Shown in pieces: positions 1 to 8,066 of a DNA stretch of 64,000 nucleotides. Within the stretch, counting starts at the first letter, position 1. Every line of letters starts with the position of its first letter. Position numbers and translations under genes: made by a program. Origin of the DNA: Streptacidiphilus sp041262525 (GTDB lineage: Bacteria; Actinomycetota; Actinomycetes; Streptomycetales; Streptomycetaceae); contig NZ_JBGCCK010000009.1 in NCBI RefSeq assembly GCF_041262525.1, positions 124,001 through 188,000 on the forward strand, in the 5' to 3' direction. The notes beneath the pieces are model-generated. The model did not search any database, was not told the origin of the DNA, and saw only the letters and a list, made by a program, of their open reading frames with translations.

Positions 1-1
1 T

Positions 2-838
2 GCTCCCGACACACTCGGGCAGGGGCACTGGCTCGACCCGGCGGTGGCCCTGGCCGATCGGGAGGGGAGCCCGCCGCGGTTCCTGCGCCGCAGCCTGGTT
101 CCCGGCCTGGCCCGTGCGGACGCCGTGCACGGCGACGCGGCCGGCCTGGAGACGCTGTTCGAGCTGGGCACTGTGGTGCTGCCGGGCGGCGGCCCTCTGG
201 CCGAGCCCGTGGAACGGACCGCGCTCGCGCTGCTGGCGCCGGTGCCGCCCGGGCCGGACGGGCCGGACGGCCTCTGGCCGAGGGGTTGGGAGGTGGAGCT
301 CGGCCGGCTCCTCGGCACCTGCCGGGCGGTGGTACGGGCCCTGCAGCTCGGCCCGCTGCGGGCGGTCCCCGTGAGCGATCCGACCTTCCATCCGGGCACG
401 GCGGCGCTGCTGTTGGTCGGCCAGGCCGAGGCGGGCCGCCTCGGCGCTCTGCGGCACTGCCCGTCGGGCCTGCCCGCCCGCGCCGGACAAGCCCTGCTGG
501 CCGCCGAGTTGGACCTCGATCTGCTGCTCTCGCTGCCCGAACGGCCGAGCGCGGCGCAGACGCCGCCGCGCTTCCCCGAGATGCAGCGCGACCTGAGCCT
601 GCCGGTGCCCGACGGGCTCGCGGTGGCAGACCTGCTGACGGCGCTGCAGCAGGTGGGGCCGCCGCTGCGCACCGCCGAGCTCGCCGACGTCTACCGGGAT
701 CCGGGAACCGGCGGCCGGGTGCTGACCGTGCGGCTCACGTTCGGCTCGCCGATGCGCACCCTCGGTCGCGACGAGACCGCGCAGGCGGTGGAGCAGGTGC
801 GGGTCGCTGCCCGGCGGGCGGGTGCGCTGCCCCGTTGA
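2..838 (+). CDS. PheT-like protein (phenylalanyl-tRNA synthetase beta chain paralogue), 5' end outside window
   Basis: The open frame runs in from the window edge, so only the last 278 codons are visible. The C-terminal 90 or so residues match the FDX-ACB anticodon-binding fold that ends PheT chains (RFPEMQRDLSLPVPDG near the start of the domain, SPMRTLGRDE near its end). Before it, RRSLVPGL, LFELG and HPGTAALLLVGQ line up with the catalytic-like core of PheT. The housekeeping pheST pair of streptomycetes normally sits in another neighbourhood. Here the next genes, after 152 bases, are ABC exporters and an oxidoreductase. I therefore infer a divergent second copy serving a biosynthetic cluster, as a resistant synthetase or a source of charged tRNA. 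A relocated housekeeping pheT cannot be excluded without the upstream sequence. Confidence 0.75.
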   Translation, partial: APDTLGQGHWLDPAVALADREGSPPRFLRRSLVPGLARADAVHGDAAGLETLFELGTVVLPGGGPLAEPVERTALALLAPVPPGPDGPDGLWPRGWEVELGRLLGTCRAVVRALQLGPLRAVPVSDPTFHPGTAALLLVGQAEAGRLGALRHCPSGLPARAGQALLAAELDLDLLLSLPERPSAAQTPPRFPEMQRDLSLPVPDGLAVADLLTALQQVGPPLRTAELADVYRDPGTGGRVLTVRLTFGSPMRTLGRDETAQAVEQVRVAARRAGALPR

Positions 839-990
839 GCCTCTTTGCGGAGGTGGTCGCTTGCTGCCAGGCAGGTACTGCCTCCCCGAAAGCCCTCGGG
901 CCTGCCGTGGAGTCGGCCCTAGATTCGCACCTAGTGGTCGATCGGCCGCCCCGGCGGGGCACGCCGCAGGCATCGGACGAGTGAGGATCC

Positions 991-2841
991 ATGACATCAG
1001 AGGGAGTTGGGGACGGGTGGGGAGCCCGGTCCCGCCAGGGCCTGCTGCTGTTGCTCGGCGCGGTGCGCGCCGAGCCGTGGCCCTTCGTCGGCGCCCTGGC
1101 CGGCAGCGCGGTCTATGCGGGCGCCACGGTCTTCACCGCCTGGACGCTCGGCGGTGTCACCGATCGGGTGGTCCAGCCGCACGGCGCGGGCGGCCGGTTG
1201 ACCGGCCCGATGCTCTGGCTGCTGGCCGCCGCGGTTGTGCAGATGCTGGCCTTCACCTGCCGTGAGCAGTTGTCGGCGCTGATGCGGCTGCGGCTGGAGT
1301 GCGGCCTGCGGCGGCGTCTGGCCGAGCGCTTCGCGGTCGGCGGTGCGCCTGCCGGGCGGAAGCCCGGCGACCTGCTCTCCGTGCTGTCCATCGACGTGGA
1401 GACCACCTGGCAGGCGGTCCGGCTGCTGCCGTCCGCCTGCAGTGCACTGCTCACCTTGCTGGTCGGCATCACCGCGATGTTCCTCACCGACCCCGTCTTC
1501 GGCTGGATGGGGGTGGCGCTGCTGCTGCTCGCGCTGTGCTTCAGCCTCGTCTACGAGCAGAAGGCCGGGCCGCTGGTGGCCCGGCTGCAGTTCCTGCGTG
1601 GGCGCGTCGCGGCGATGGCGCACGAGAGCTTCGAGGCGGCCCTGCTGGTCAAGGCGTCCGGGCGGGAGGAGGCCGAGGTGGCCCGGTTCGCCGGAGCGGC
1701 GACAGGGCTGGCCCGCGCGGGCATGGTGGCCGGGCGCACCCGGTCCGTCTTCGATCCGGTCATGGAGGCGCTGCCCGGCCTGGGCATCCTCGCCACGCTG
1801 CTGCTCGGCGCGGAGCGCGTCGGGGGCGGCCGGGAGCATCCGGGCGCGGTGGTGCAGGTGGCGTTCCTGATCGCGCTGCTGGCGCTGCCGTTGATGTCCG
1901 TGGGCTGGATCATCGGCGAGTTCCCACAGAACGCGACGGCCTGGGCGCGGGTCTCCGAGGTGCTCTCGGCACCACTGGAGGGCACCGGCCCGGACGCGGT
2001 ACCTGCGGAACCGCAGGTGCAGGCGGGGACAGCCGGGGCCGGCACCGGGCCGGACGGATGCGCGGTCGTCCTCGACCGGGTCGGGTTGGTTCGGCCGGGA
2101 GCCGCGGGCGCGGCCCTCTCCGAGCTCTCGCTGAGCGTTGCCCCCGGCCAGTGGGTGGCCGTGGCCGGAGCTTCCGGCTCGGGCAAGTCCACGCTGACCG
2201 CGGTGCTCAGCGGGCTGACCGCGCCCACCACCGGTACCGTCCTGGTCGACGGTGCGGCACCGCACACCTGGCCGCCGGCCGAGCGGGCCCGGCGGATCGC
2301 GGTGGTGCCGCAGCAGCCGTTCCTGTTCCGGGACACCGTCCGGGCCAACCTCGCTCTCGGCGCGGAGTACCCGGACGCGGAGCTGTGGCGGGCACTGCGG
2401 CTCGCGCAGGCGGCGGAGTTCGTCGCGGCGCTGCCGCAGGGCCTGGACACCCTCGTCGGCGAGCGCGGCCACAGCCTCTCCGGCGGCCAGCGGCAACGGC
2501 TGGCCCTGGCCCGCGCGTTGGTGCGCCGCCCGGCGCTGCTGGTGCTGGACGACGCCACCTCCGCCGTGGACGCCAGGATCGAGGGGGAGATCCTGGCGGC
2601 CCTGGACACCCTGCGCCCCGCGACGACGGTGGTCGCGGCCGGGTCCAGCCCGGCCGCACTGGAACGGGCCGACCTCGTGCTGCTGCTGGAACGCGGCGCG
2701 CTCGCGGACCAGGGGCCGCACCATCTGCTCGCCCAGCGGTCGGCCGCCTACCAGCAGTTGGTCAGCGCCTACGCGCGGGACCGGGAGCGCCGCGACAGCG
2801 CACCGGTGGCCGTCGCGGGCGACCGAGGACGTGCGGCGTGA
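991..2841 (+). CDS. ABC exporter half-transporter 1 (TMD-NBD), degenerate ATPase site
   Basis: A 616-residue fused transmembrane and ATP-binding protein. Roughly residues 20-320 hold the six-helix export domain. The NBD has Walker A GASGSGKST near residue 392, an intact signature LSGGQRQR near 495 and Walker B VLDDATSAVD. The glutamate that normally follows the Walker B aspartate is Asp, and the H-loop region reads VVAAGSS with no histidine, which marks the degenerate half of a heterodimeric exporter. The ATG at 991 follows GTGAGG by five bases. The stop overlaps the start of the second half-transporter (GTGA), so the two should be co-translated. No C39 peptidase domain is present. Next to a PheT-like gene and an oxidoreductase, export of a peptide or small molecule made by the upstream cluster is likely. 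Confidence 0.9.
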   Translation: MTSEGVGDGWGARSRQGLLLLLGAVRAEPWPFVGALAGSAVYAGATVFTAWTLGGVTDRVVQPHGAGGRLTGPMLWLLAAAVVQMLAFTCREQLSALMRLRLECGLRRRLAERFAVGGAPAGRKPGDLLSVLSIDVETTWQAVRLLPSACSALLTLLVGITAMFLTDPVFGWMGVALLLLALCFSLVYEQKAGPLVARLQFLRGRVAAMAHESFEAALLVKASGREEAEVARFAGAATGLARAGMVAGRTRSVFDPVMEALPGLGILATLLLGAERVGGGREHPGAVVQVAFLIALLALPLMSVGWIIGEFPQNATAWARVSEVLSAPLEGTGPDAVPAEPQVQAGTAGAGTGPDGCAVVLDRVGLVRPGAAGAALSELSLSVAPGQWVAVAGASGSGKSTLTAVLSGLTAPTTGTVLVDGAAPHTWPPAERARRIAVVPQQPFLFRDTVRANLALGAEYPDAELWRALRLAQAAEFVAALPQGLDTLVGERGHSLSGGQRQRLALARALVRRPALLVLDDATSAVDARIEGEILAALDTLRPATTVVAAGSSPAALERADLVLLLERGALADQGPHHLLAQRSAAYQQLVSAYARDRERRDSAPVAVAGDRGRAA

Positions 2842-4661
2842 CCGGCGCCGGGGCAGTGAGGGCGGAGATGAGCACGGCGGAGACGAGCACGGTGGGCGTG
2901 ATCGACGAGGCCCAGGGCGGTGCCGTCGAAATCCTGCGACGGGGGCTGCGGTCCTCGGCGGACTTCCTGGTCGGCATGCGGCTCACGGTGCTGCTGGGGC
3001 TGGTGGCGGTCGCAGGCCGGGTGGTGCTGCCGATCACGGTGCAGCGGGCGCTGGACGGCGGGGTCAGGCACGGCGGCGGCACCGCGGCGGTCGTCTGGCC
3101 GGTCGCCGGGGCGATGGTCGCGGTACTGCTCACGGCGGCGTGCTCGTACGCGGTGAGCATCCGGCTGTACCGGGTCAGCGAGACCGGGTTGGCCGCCTCC
3201 CGGGTCTCGGCCTTCCGCCACCTGCACGCGCTGCCGCTGGTCCGGCAGGAGTCCCAGCCGCGCGGCGCGCTGGTCGCCAGGGTTACCTCCGACATCGACA
3301 CCGTCAGCAGCTTCCTGCAGTACAAAGGCCTGATGCTGGCGCTCAGCACGCTGCAGATGGTGGCCACGACCGTGGTGATGGCCTGCTACAGCGTCTGGCT
3401 GACCCTCCTGGTGTGGGCGCTCCAATTGCCGCTCCTGGTCTTCCTCAACCGTTCCCAGAGCTTCCTGGCCCCCCGCTTCGGCAGGCTGCAGGAGCGGGTC
3501 GGGGAGGTGCTCGCGGTCGCCTCGGAGGCGTTGGCCGGAGCGGAGACGGTCCGCGGTTACGATGCCTCGGGCTATGTGGTCGCGCGGGCCGACCGGGCAG
3601 TGACGGAGCTGGCGACCGAGCAGATGCGGGCCCAGCGGGCCATCACCGCGGTCCAGTCGTTGGCTGAGCTGGTGCCGAGCCTGATCACGGTGGCGCTGGC
3701 GGCGGCCGGGGTCGAACTGGTCGCCCACGGTTGGATGAGTCTGGGCGACCTGGCCGCGGTGCTCTTCCTCGCGGTGTTGTTCGTGTCGCCGACCCGGCAG
3801 GGCGTGGTGGCCTTCACCGAGGCCCAGCGAGCGCTCGCCGGCTGGCGCCGGTTGCTGGGCGTCCTCGACGCCCCGGGGGCCGCCGCCCCTGCGGCGGGGA
3901 AGCGAACGCTGCCGGACGGCCCGCTGGGCATCGGCTTCGAGCAGGTGGGCTTCTCCTATCCGACCGGTCGTCCGGTGCTGGAGGACTTCTCCCTGGAGCT
4001 CGTGCCGGGCCGTCGCGTCGCGGTGGTCGGCGAGACCGGCGCGGGCAAGACCACCTTCGCGAAGCTGGCCTGTGGCCTGGTCGAGCCCGGGCGCGGGCGG
4101 GTACTGGTCGGCGGTGTGCCGCTGGACGAGGTCGACCGGGCATCGCTGCGGCGACGGATGGTGATCGTGCCGCAGGAAGGCTTCCTCTTCGATACGACGA
4201 TCGCGGCGAACGTCCGGTTCACCCTCCCGGACGCGAGCCCGGCCGACATCCGCCGAGCCTTCGTCGAACTCGGCCTCGGCGACTGGCTGGACGGTCTGCC
4301 GCTCGGCCTGGACACCCCGGTCGGACCGGGCGGCGCGCTGCTTTCCGCGGGAGAGCGGCAGATGGTGGCGCTCGCCCGCGCCCACGCCGCCGACCCGGCC
4401 GTGTTGATTCTCGACGAGGCGACCTCGGCCGTCGACCCGGATACCGAGGTCCGCATCCAGGCCGCCCTGGACCGCCTGACCAGCGGGCGCACCTCGATCA
4501 CTGTCGCGCACCGGCTGATCAGCGCCCGCAGCGCGGACCTGATCCTCGTCTTCGACGCCGGACGGATCGTCGAGAGCGGCCCCCACCATGAGCTGCTGGC
4601 CTGCGGCGGGCCGTACGCGGCCCTGCACGACGCCTGGATCGCCAGGCCCGCCCAGGGCTGA
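2838..4661 (+). CDS. ABC exporter half-transporter 2 (TMD-NBD), catalytic ATPase partner
   Basis: A 607-residue half-transporter with an export-type membrane domain (about residues 40-330) and an NBD. Walker A is GETGAGKTT, Walker B is VLILDEATSAVD with the catalytic Glu, and the H-loop is TVAHRL. The signature is altered to LSAGERQ instead of LSGGQ. This complements the first half-transporter: its broken Walker B and H-loop pair with this broken signature in one site, while this Walker A/B pairs with the intact signature of the partner. The GTG at 2838 overlaps the preceding stop. An ATG at 2868 behind GAGGGCGGAG is a good alternative start, 10 codons shorter. Confidence 0.9.
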   Translation: MTGAGAVRAEMSTAETSTVGVIDEAQGGAVEILRRGLRSSADFLVGMRLTVLLGLVAVAGRVVLPITVQRALDGGVRHGGGTAAVVWPVAGAMVAVLLTAACSYAVSIRLYRVSETGLAASRVSAFRHLHALPLVRQESQPRGALVARVTSDIDTVSSFLQYKGLMLALSTLQMVATTVVMACYSVWLTLLVWALQLPLLVFLNRSQSFLAPRFGRLQERVGEVLAVASEALAGAETVRGYDASGYVVARADRAVTELATEQMRAQRAITAVQSLAELVPSLITVALAAAGVELVAHGWMSLGDLAAVLFLAVLFVSPTRQGVVAFTEAQRALAGWRRLLGVLDAPGAAAPAAGKRTLPDGPLGIGFEQVGFSYPTGRPVLEDFSLELVPGRRVAVVGETGAGKTTFAKLACGLVEPGRGRVLVGGVPLDEVDRASLRRRMVIVPQEGFLFDTTIAANVRFTLPDASPADIRRAFVELGLGDWLDGLPLGLDTPVGPGGALLSAGERQMVALARAHAADPAVLILDEATSAVDPDTEVRIQAALDRLTSGRTSITVAHRLISARSADLILVFDAGRIVESGPHHELLACGGPYAALHDAWIARPAQG

Positions 4662-4722
4662 ACCCATCCCGGATCCTCCCATTCCCCCGATCATTCCCAC
4701 ATCCCGAGGAGCGCCGACCGCG

Positions 4723-5649
4723 ATGGACTTCCGCATATTCGTCGAGCCGCAGCAGGGCGCCGACTACGACCGCCAGGCCGCCGTGGCCAGAGTCGCCGAG
4801 GAGCTCGGCTTCAGCGGCTTCTTCCGCTCGGACCACTACCTCGCCGTCGGCCCGGGTGACGGACTGCCCGGTCCCACCGACGCCTGGCTGACCCTCGCGG
4901 CGCTCGCGCGGGAGACCCGCACCATCCGCCTCGGCACCCTGATGTCCGCGGCCACCCTGCGCCTGCCCGGGCCGCTGTCGATCCAGGTCGCCCAGGTGGA
5001 CCAGATGTCCGGGGGCCGGGTCGAGCTGGGCCTCGGCGCCGGGTGGTACGCGCGGGAGCACGAGGCCTACGGCGTGCCGTTCCCGGTCCGGCGCTTCGAC
5101 CGTCTTGAGGAGCAACTGCGGGTGCTCACCGGAATCTGGGCCACTCCGCCGGGCAAGAGCTTCGACTTCGAGGGGGAGCACTACCGGCTCGCCGACTGCC
5201 CGGCGCTTCCCCGGCCGCGCCAGCGCCCGCACCCGCCGCTCATCGTGGGCGGCCGGGGAAGGCGGCGCACCCCGGAGCTGGCCGCCCGCTACGCCGACGA
5301 GTACAACATCGGCTTCGTCCGCCCGCAGGTCGCCCGTCGTCACTTCGATCTGGTGGACGACGCCTGTGCGGAGGCGGGCCGCAGCCCGTCGGAGCTGGTC
5401 CACTCGGCGGCGCTGGTCGTCTGCTGCGGCAGCACCGACGCCGAGGTCGCCGTCCGCGCCCGGCGGATGGAGCGGGGCATCGCCGAGCTACGGGCGACCG
5501 GGCTGACCGGCAGCCCGGCCGAAGTGGTCGACAAGATCGGCGCCTACCAGGAAGCGGGGGTCCAGCGCGTCTACCTGCAGCTGCTCGACCTCGACGACTT
5601 CGACCAGCTGGAACTGTTGTCCCATCAGGTCGTGCCGCAGGTACGTTGA
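4723..5649 (+). CDS. LLM-class flavin/F420-dependent oxidoreductase
   Basis: A 308-residue protein of the luciferase-like monooxygenase fold (TIM barrel), usually using F420 or FMN. Family features include a short first beta strand (MDFRIFVEPQ), FRSDHYLA, the conserved LGLGAGWYAREHEAYG stretch around residue 105, and HPPLIVGGRGRRRTPELAARYAD. The ATG at 4723 is preceded by GAGGAG 11 bases upstream. It lies 61 bases after the second ABC half-transporter on the same strand, so it probably belongs to the same transcription unit as a tailoring or detoxifying redox enzyme. The substrate cannot be read from sequence. Its 3' end overlaps the convergent regulator by 25 bases. Confidence 0.85.
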   Translation: MDFRIFVEPQQGADYDRQAAVARVAEELGFSGFFRSDHYLAVGPGDGLPGPTDAWLTLAALARETRTIRLGTLMSAATLRLPGPLSIQVAQVDQMSGGRVELGLGAGWYAREHEAYGVPFPVRRFDRLEEQLRVLTGIWATPPGKSFDFEGEHYRLADCPALPRPRQRPHPPLIVGGRGRRRTPELAARYADEYNIGFVRPQVARRHFDLVDDACAEAGRSPSELVHSAALVVCCGSTDAEVAVRARRMERGIAELRATGLTGSPAEVVDKIGAYQEAGVQRVYLQLLDLDDFDQLELLSHQVVPQVR

Positions 5650-6680
5650 TCTGCGCGCCCGGACCGGATCGGGCCACCCCCGTCGCGCAGTAGGCCGAGC
5701 GCCTCCGCGGCGACCCCGGCCTGGAAGCGGCTGCCGGCGTCGAGGACGCCCATCAGGTCCGCGATGTGCCGACGGCAGGTCCGGACAGAGAGCCCCAGCC
5801 TGCGCGCCACCACCTCGTCCTTGGCCCCGAGGGCCAGCAGTCGCAGGATCGACCGCTTGACCTGGTCGGTCACCTGGGCAGGCTGGGGGTCGCCGGAGGT
5901 GAACGGGAGCGCCTGGTCCCAGACCCCGGCGAAGAGGCCGAGCAGCAGCTCCACCGTGAGCGGGTGCCGGACCACCACGGCGGCCGCGGCCTCGCCGGAT
6001 TCCTGCTGCCCGGCTTCGGGCAGCAGCAGACAGCAGTTGCGGTCGAACACGGCCAGCCATACCGGCAGTTCGTCGGTGGTGCGGAACCGCGCGCCCACCG
6101 CGCCCAGCGTCTCCACCAGGCCCTCGGTGGGCAGATGGTAGCGGGAGCCGTGCTGGAACAGCGACCGGATGTCGACGCCCCTGGCCCGCGCGTCCAGCAG
6201 CGGTCCGACGCAGCGGCCCCACATCACCCCGCGGCTGCCGCTGTCCGGCTGCTGCAGCACCACGGAGTCCCGGCACTTGGCCAACTCGTCCTCGACCAGG
6301 GTCAGCAGCGCGCGCTCGTCGGCGACGACCTCGATGGTGCGGCGAGCTGCGGCCCCGGTCACCGAGTCGTGCACCGGCACCAGGGCTTGCAGTTGGGTGC
6401 GGAGCCGGTCCGCCTGGGCGGACCGGCGGCGGATCTCCGCCTCGATCGGCAGCACCAGCTTCGCCAGCGCCACACTTGGTTCGACAGCCCGCCAGCCGCT
6501 GCTCCGATCCGGCTTCGACTCGATCACCCGCAGTTCGGCCAGCCGTCGAAACACCAGGTCGGCCTGGTCCGGGGGCAGCCCGAAGGCGCCGCCGATCCCG
6601 TGGTCGGCCTCCAGCAGCGACCTGTAGGCCACCACGGCGAGGTCGTCGAGTTCGAGTTCCGGATTCTCCGTGTCGGTCAT
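5625..6680 (-). CDS. LuxR-type regulator with TrmB-like N-terminus
   Basis: A 351-residue DNA-binding regulator. Residues 1-75 look like a TrmB-type winged helix (LLEADHGIGGAFGLPPDQADL, then RLAELRVIE). The middle about 200 residues form a sensor-like domain with LQQPDSGSRG and GVDIRSLFQHGSRYH, reminiscent of the phospholipase-D-like domain of related streptomycete regulators. A C-terminal LuxR-type helix-turn-helix follows (LALGAKDEVVARRLGLSVRT, then CRRHIADLMGVL). It is convergent with the exporter/oxidoreductase genes and ends inside the oxidoreductase 3' end. Regulators of this architecture are common beside specialised-metabolite genes. Controlling the adjacent exporter cluster is an inference from position only. 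Confidence 0.8.
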   Translation of the reverse strand: MTDTENPELELDDLAVVAYRSLLEADHGIGGAFGLPPDQADLVFRRLAELRVIESKPDRSSGWRAVEPSVALAKLVLPIEAEIRRRSAQADRLRTQLQALVPVHDSVTGAAARRTIEVVADERALLTLVEDELAKCRDSVVLQQPDSGSRGVMWGRCVGPLLDARARGVDIRSLFQHGSRYHLPTEGLVETLGAVGARFRTTDELPVWLAVFDRNCCLLLPEAGQQESGEAAAAVVVRHPLTVELLLGLFAGVWDQALPFTSGDPQPAQVTDQVKRSILRLLALGAKDEVVARRLGLSVRTCRRHIADLMGVLDAGSRFQAGVAAEALGLLRDGGGPIRSGRADQRTCGTT

Positions 6681-6981
6681 GGTTCCTCCGTCGTTCCGGA
6701 CGTGGTCCTACGGACAGCGGACCGAATGTGGCACCGGCCGGAAACGGCGGACAAGGAGTCTGTCTCCTGTGGTCACGGCCCCGCCGATGGCCGGGACCAC
6801 CCTGTACCCGCCCCGGCGGACGACAGGAAGCGCCAGGTCAGCGGCGTGCCGCCGCCCCGCCCTGCGGGACCGCCGCGCCCCCGCCCGCACTGCTGCCGAC
6901 CCCCCTGGCGGATCCCCGCACGGCACAAACGCGACGTGCGGGGAGCGCTCTCGACGGCCGGGAGCGGGGCATTCTGACGGT
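6681..6981. other. Intergenic gap, promoter region without a supported gene
   Basis: A 301-base stretch between the divergent LuxR-type regulator and the transposase fragment. It should hold the regulator promoter on the minus strand. The only structure I see is a short inverted repeat, AGGAG-TCTGT-CTCCT, near 6750-6765. The short frames crossing it are low-complexity shadows without ribosome sites. No terminal inverted repeat of an insertion sequence could be recognised. Confidence 0.4.
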
Positions 6982-7530
6982 ATGCAGACCGTCGCCCCCA
7001 TCGCCCAAACCCATCGGGGCAAGCGGGTCGCCCGACCAAGCCAGGGCACACTCCCGGCCGACCTCGGGCGGCGCTTCGCCTGGCTCGCCCCGACACAGGT
7101 ATGGCCCGTCGCCCGCCACCTCCTCCCAGCCCCGGCCCCCCGTCCGCAGGGAGGCGGCACCCGCCGCCACGACGAGGAGGCCCTCTTCGCCGCGGTGGTC
7201 TTCATCCTGGTCAGCAACTCCCCATGGCGCGGCCTGCCGTCCGGCTTCGGCGTCTCCTGGCAGCACACCCACCGCTGCTTCCTCCACTGGACCGAAACCG
7301 GCGCCTGGGAACGCCTCGAGTCCGCCGCCCGTCAGGACCACCTCCCCCCGCAACTCCGCTTCTGGGCCCACACCATCGCCCACTGTGCGCAGACCCGCCG
7401 CGGCGCTCCACGGCCCTCGGACCGGGACGGCGCGGTGCCGGTAGTCGGAACCGGCAGGACCGCTGAACCGCGCGGGTCCGCTGTCGCTCGGCCCCAACTC
7501 CACCCGTCACGTGTGGGTGAACTCCAGTAG
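6982..7530 (+). pseudogene. IS5-type transposase N-terminal fragment (DUF4096-like)
   Basis: A 182-codon frame whose residues 25-115 match the N-terminal domain of IS5-group transposases: a WPVARHLLP segment, the basic RRHDEEALFAAVVFILVS, the diagnostic CPWRALP-like motif here as SPWRGLP, then SWQHTHRCFLHWTETGAWERL. The DDE catalytic region that should follow is absent. The last 65 codons are low-complexity, Arg/Pro-rich sequence unlike any transposase. I read it as an insertion-sequence remnant, although short stand-alone proteins of this type are also annotated in streptomycetes. It sits between the exporter/regulator block and the RNA repair genes, so it may mark an old insertion boundary. 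No flanking terminal repeats or target duplication were recognised. Confidence 0.6.
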
Positions 7531-7550
7531 GTACCACGCCCCGGATCGGA

Positions 7551-7985
7551 TCAGTCGAGACAGAACTCGTTGCCCTCGATGTCCTGCATCACGATGCAGG
7601 ACTCGTTGTCCTCATCGGCAGGCAGTAGCCGCACGCGTACCGCGCCGATCGCGACCAGTCGTGCGCACTCGGCATCGAGTGTGGCGAGGCGCTCTTCACC
7701 CACGAGCCCGGTGCCGACGCGCACGTCAAGATGCAGCCGATTCTTGACGACCTTGCCTTCGGGAACCCGCTGGAAGAACAGTCGCGGGCCCACACCCGAG
7801 GGATCAACGCAGACGAACGCTGCAGCCTCTTGCTCAGGCGGCAGCGAGCGAGCGGAATCGTCCCACGTCGCAAACTCCTCCGGCGCCGGCGGTCCGACGT
7901 ACCCCAACACCTCGCACCAGAAACGAGCAACGCGCTCAGGTTCTGCGCAGTCGAAGGTGACTTGGAACTGCCTGATCGACGCCAC
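7551..7985 (-). CDS. VOC-family (glyoxalase/bleomycin-resistance fold) protein
   Basis: A 144-residue protein with the two-module VOC fold in short form: FQVTFDCAEPERVARFWCEV at the start, VCVDPSGVGPRLFFQRVPE in the middle, and the closing VMQDIEGNEFCLD typical of this family (a metal-ligand Glu in the D-x-E-GNEFC end motif). The GTG at 7985 gives the family start; a longer frame extends upstream antisense to Hen1 and is not real. Members are metal-dependent lyases, dioxygenases or drug-binding proteins, and the ligand here is unknown. It is divergent from hen1 with 81 bases between the starts. Confidence 0.8.
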   Translation of the reverse strand: MASIRQFQVTFDCAEPERVARFWCEVLGYVGPPAPEEFATWDDSARSLPPEQEAAAFVCVDPSGVGPRLFFQRVPEGKVVKNRLHLDVRVGTGLVGEERLATLDAECARLVAIGAVRVRLLPADEDNESCIVMQDIEGNEFCLD

Positions 7986-8066
7986 CGGGCCACCATTGCG
8001 GCGCGTGCGGTTCAGCCGGCAAAAAGCCAGTGGGCTGCACCGTCGATTCCGGCGATACTCGTCCGT

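Noticed and set aside
853..984. A 43-codon frame starting MVACCQAGTASPKAL, just upstream of the first ABC gene, as a precursor peptide
   Set aside because: Only about three quarters of its third positions are G/C, well below the real genes here. The GTG is almost on top of the only GGAG, and no leader or core pattern is recognised.
997..2724. Long antisense frames (for example opposite the ABC genes, opposite 7551-9596 and 9440-12352)
   Set aside because: They are Arg/Gln/Gly/Asp-rich shadows typical of high-GC coding DNA, without domains or ribosome sites, and overlap well-supported genes.
1299..2837. An upstream extension of the second ABC half-transporter to 1299
   Set aside because: It is the frame shadow of the first ABC gene; the GTGA overlap at 2838 or the ATG at 2868 gives the real start.
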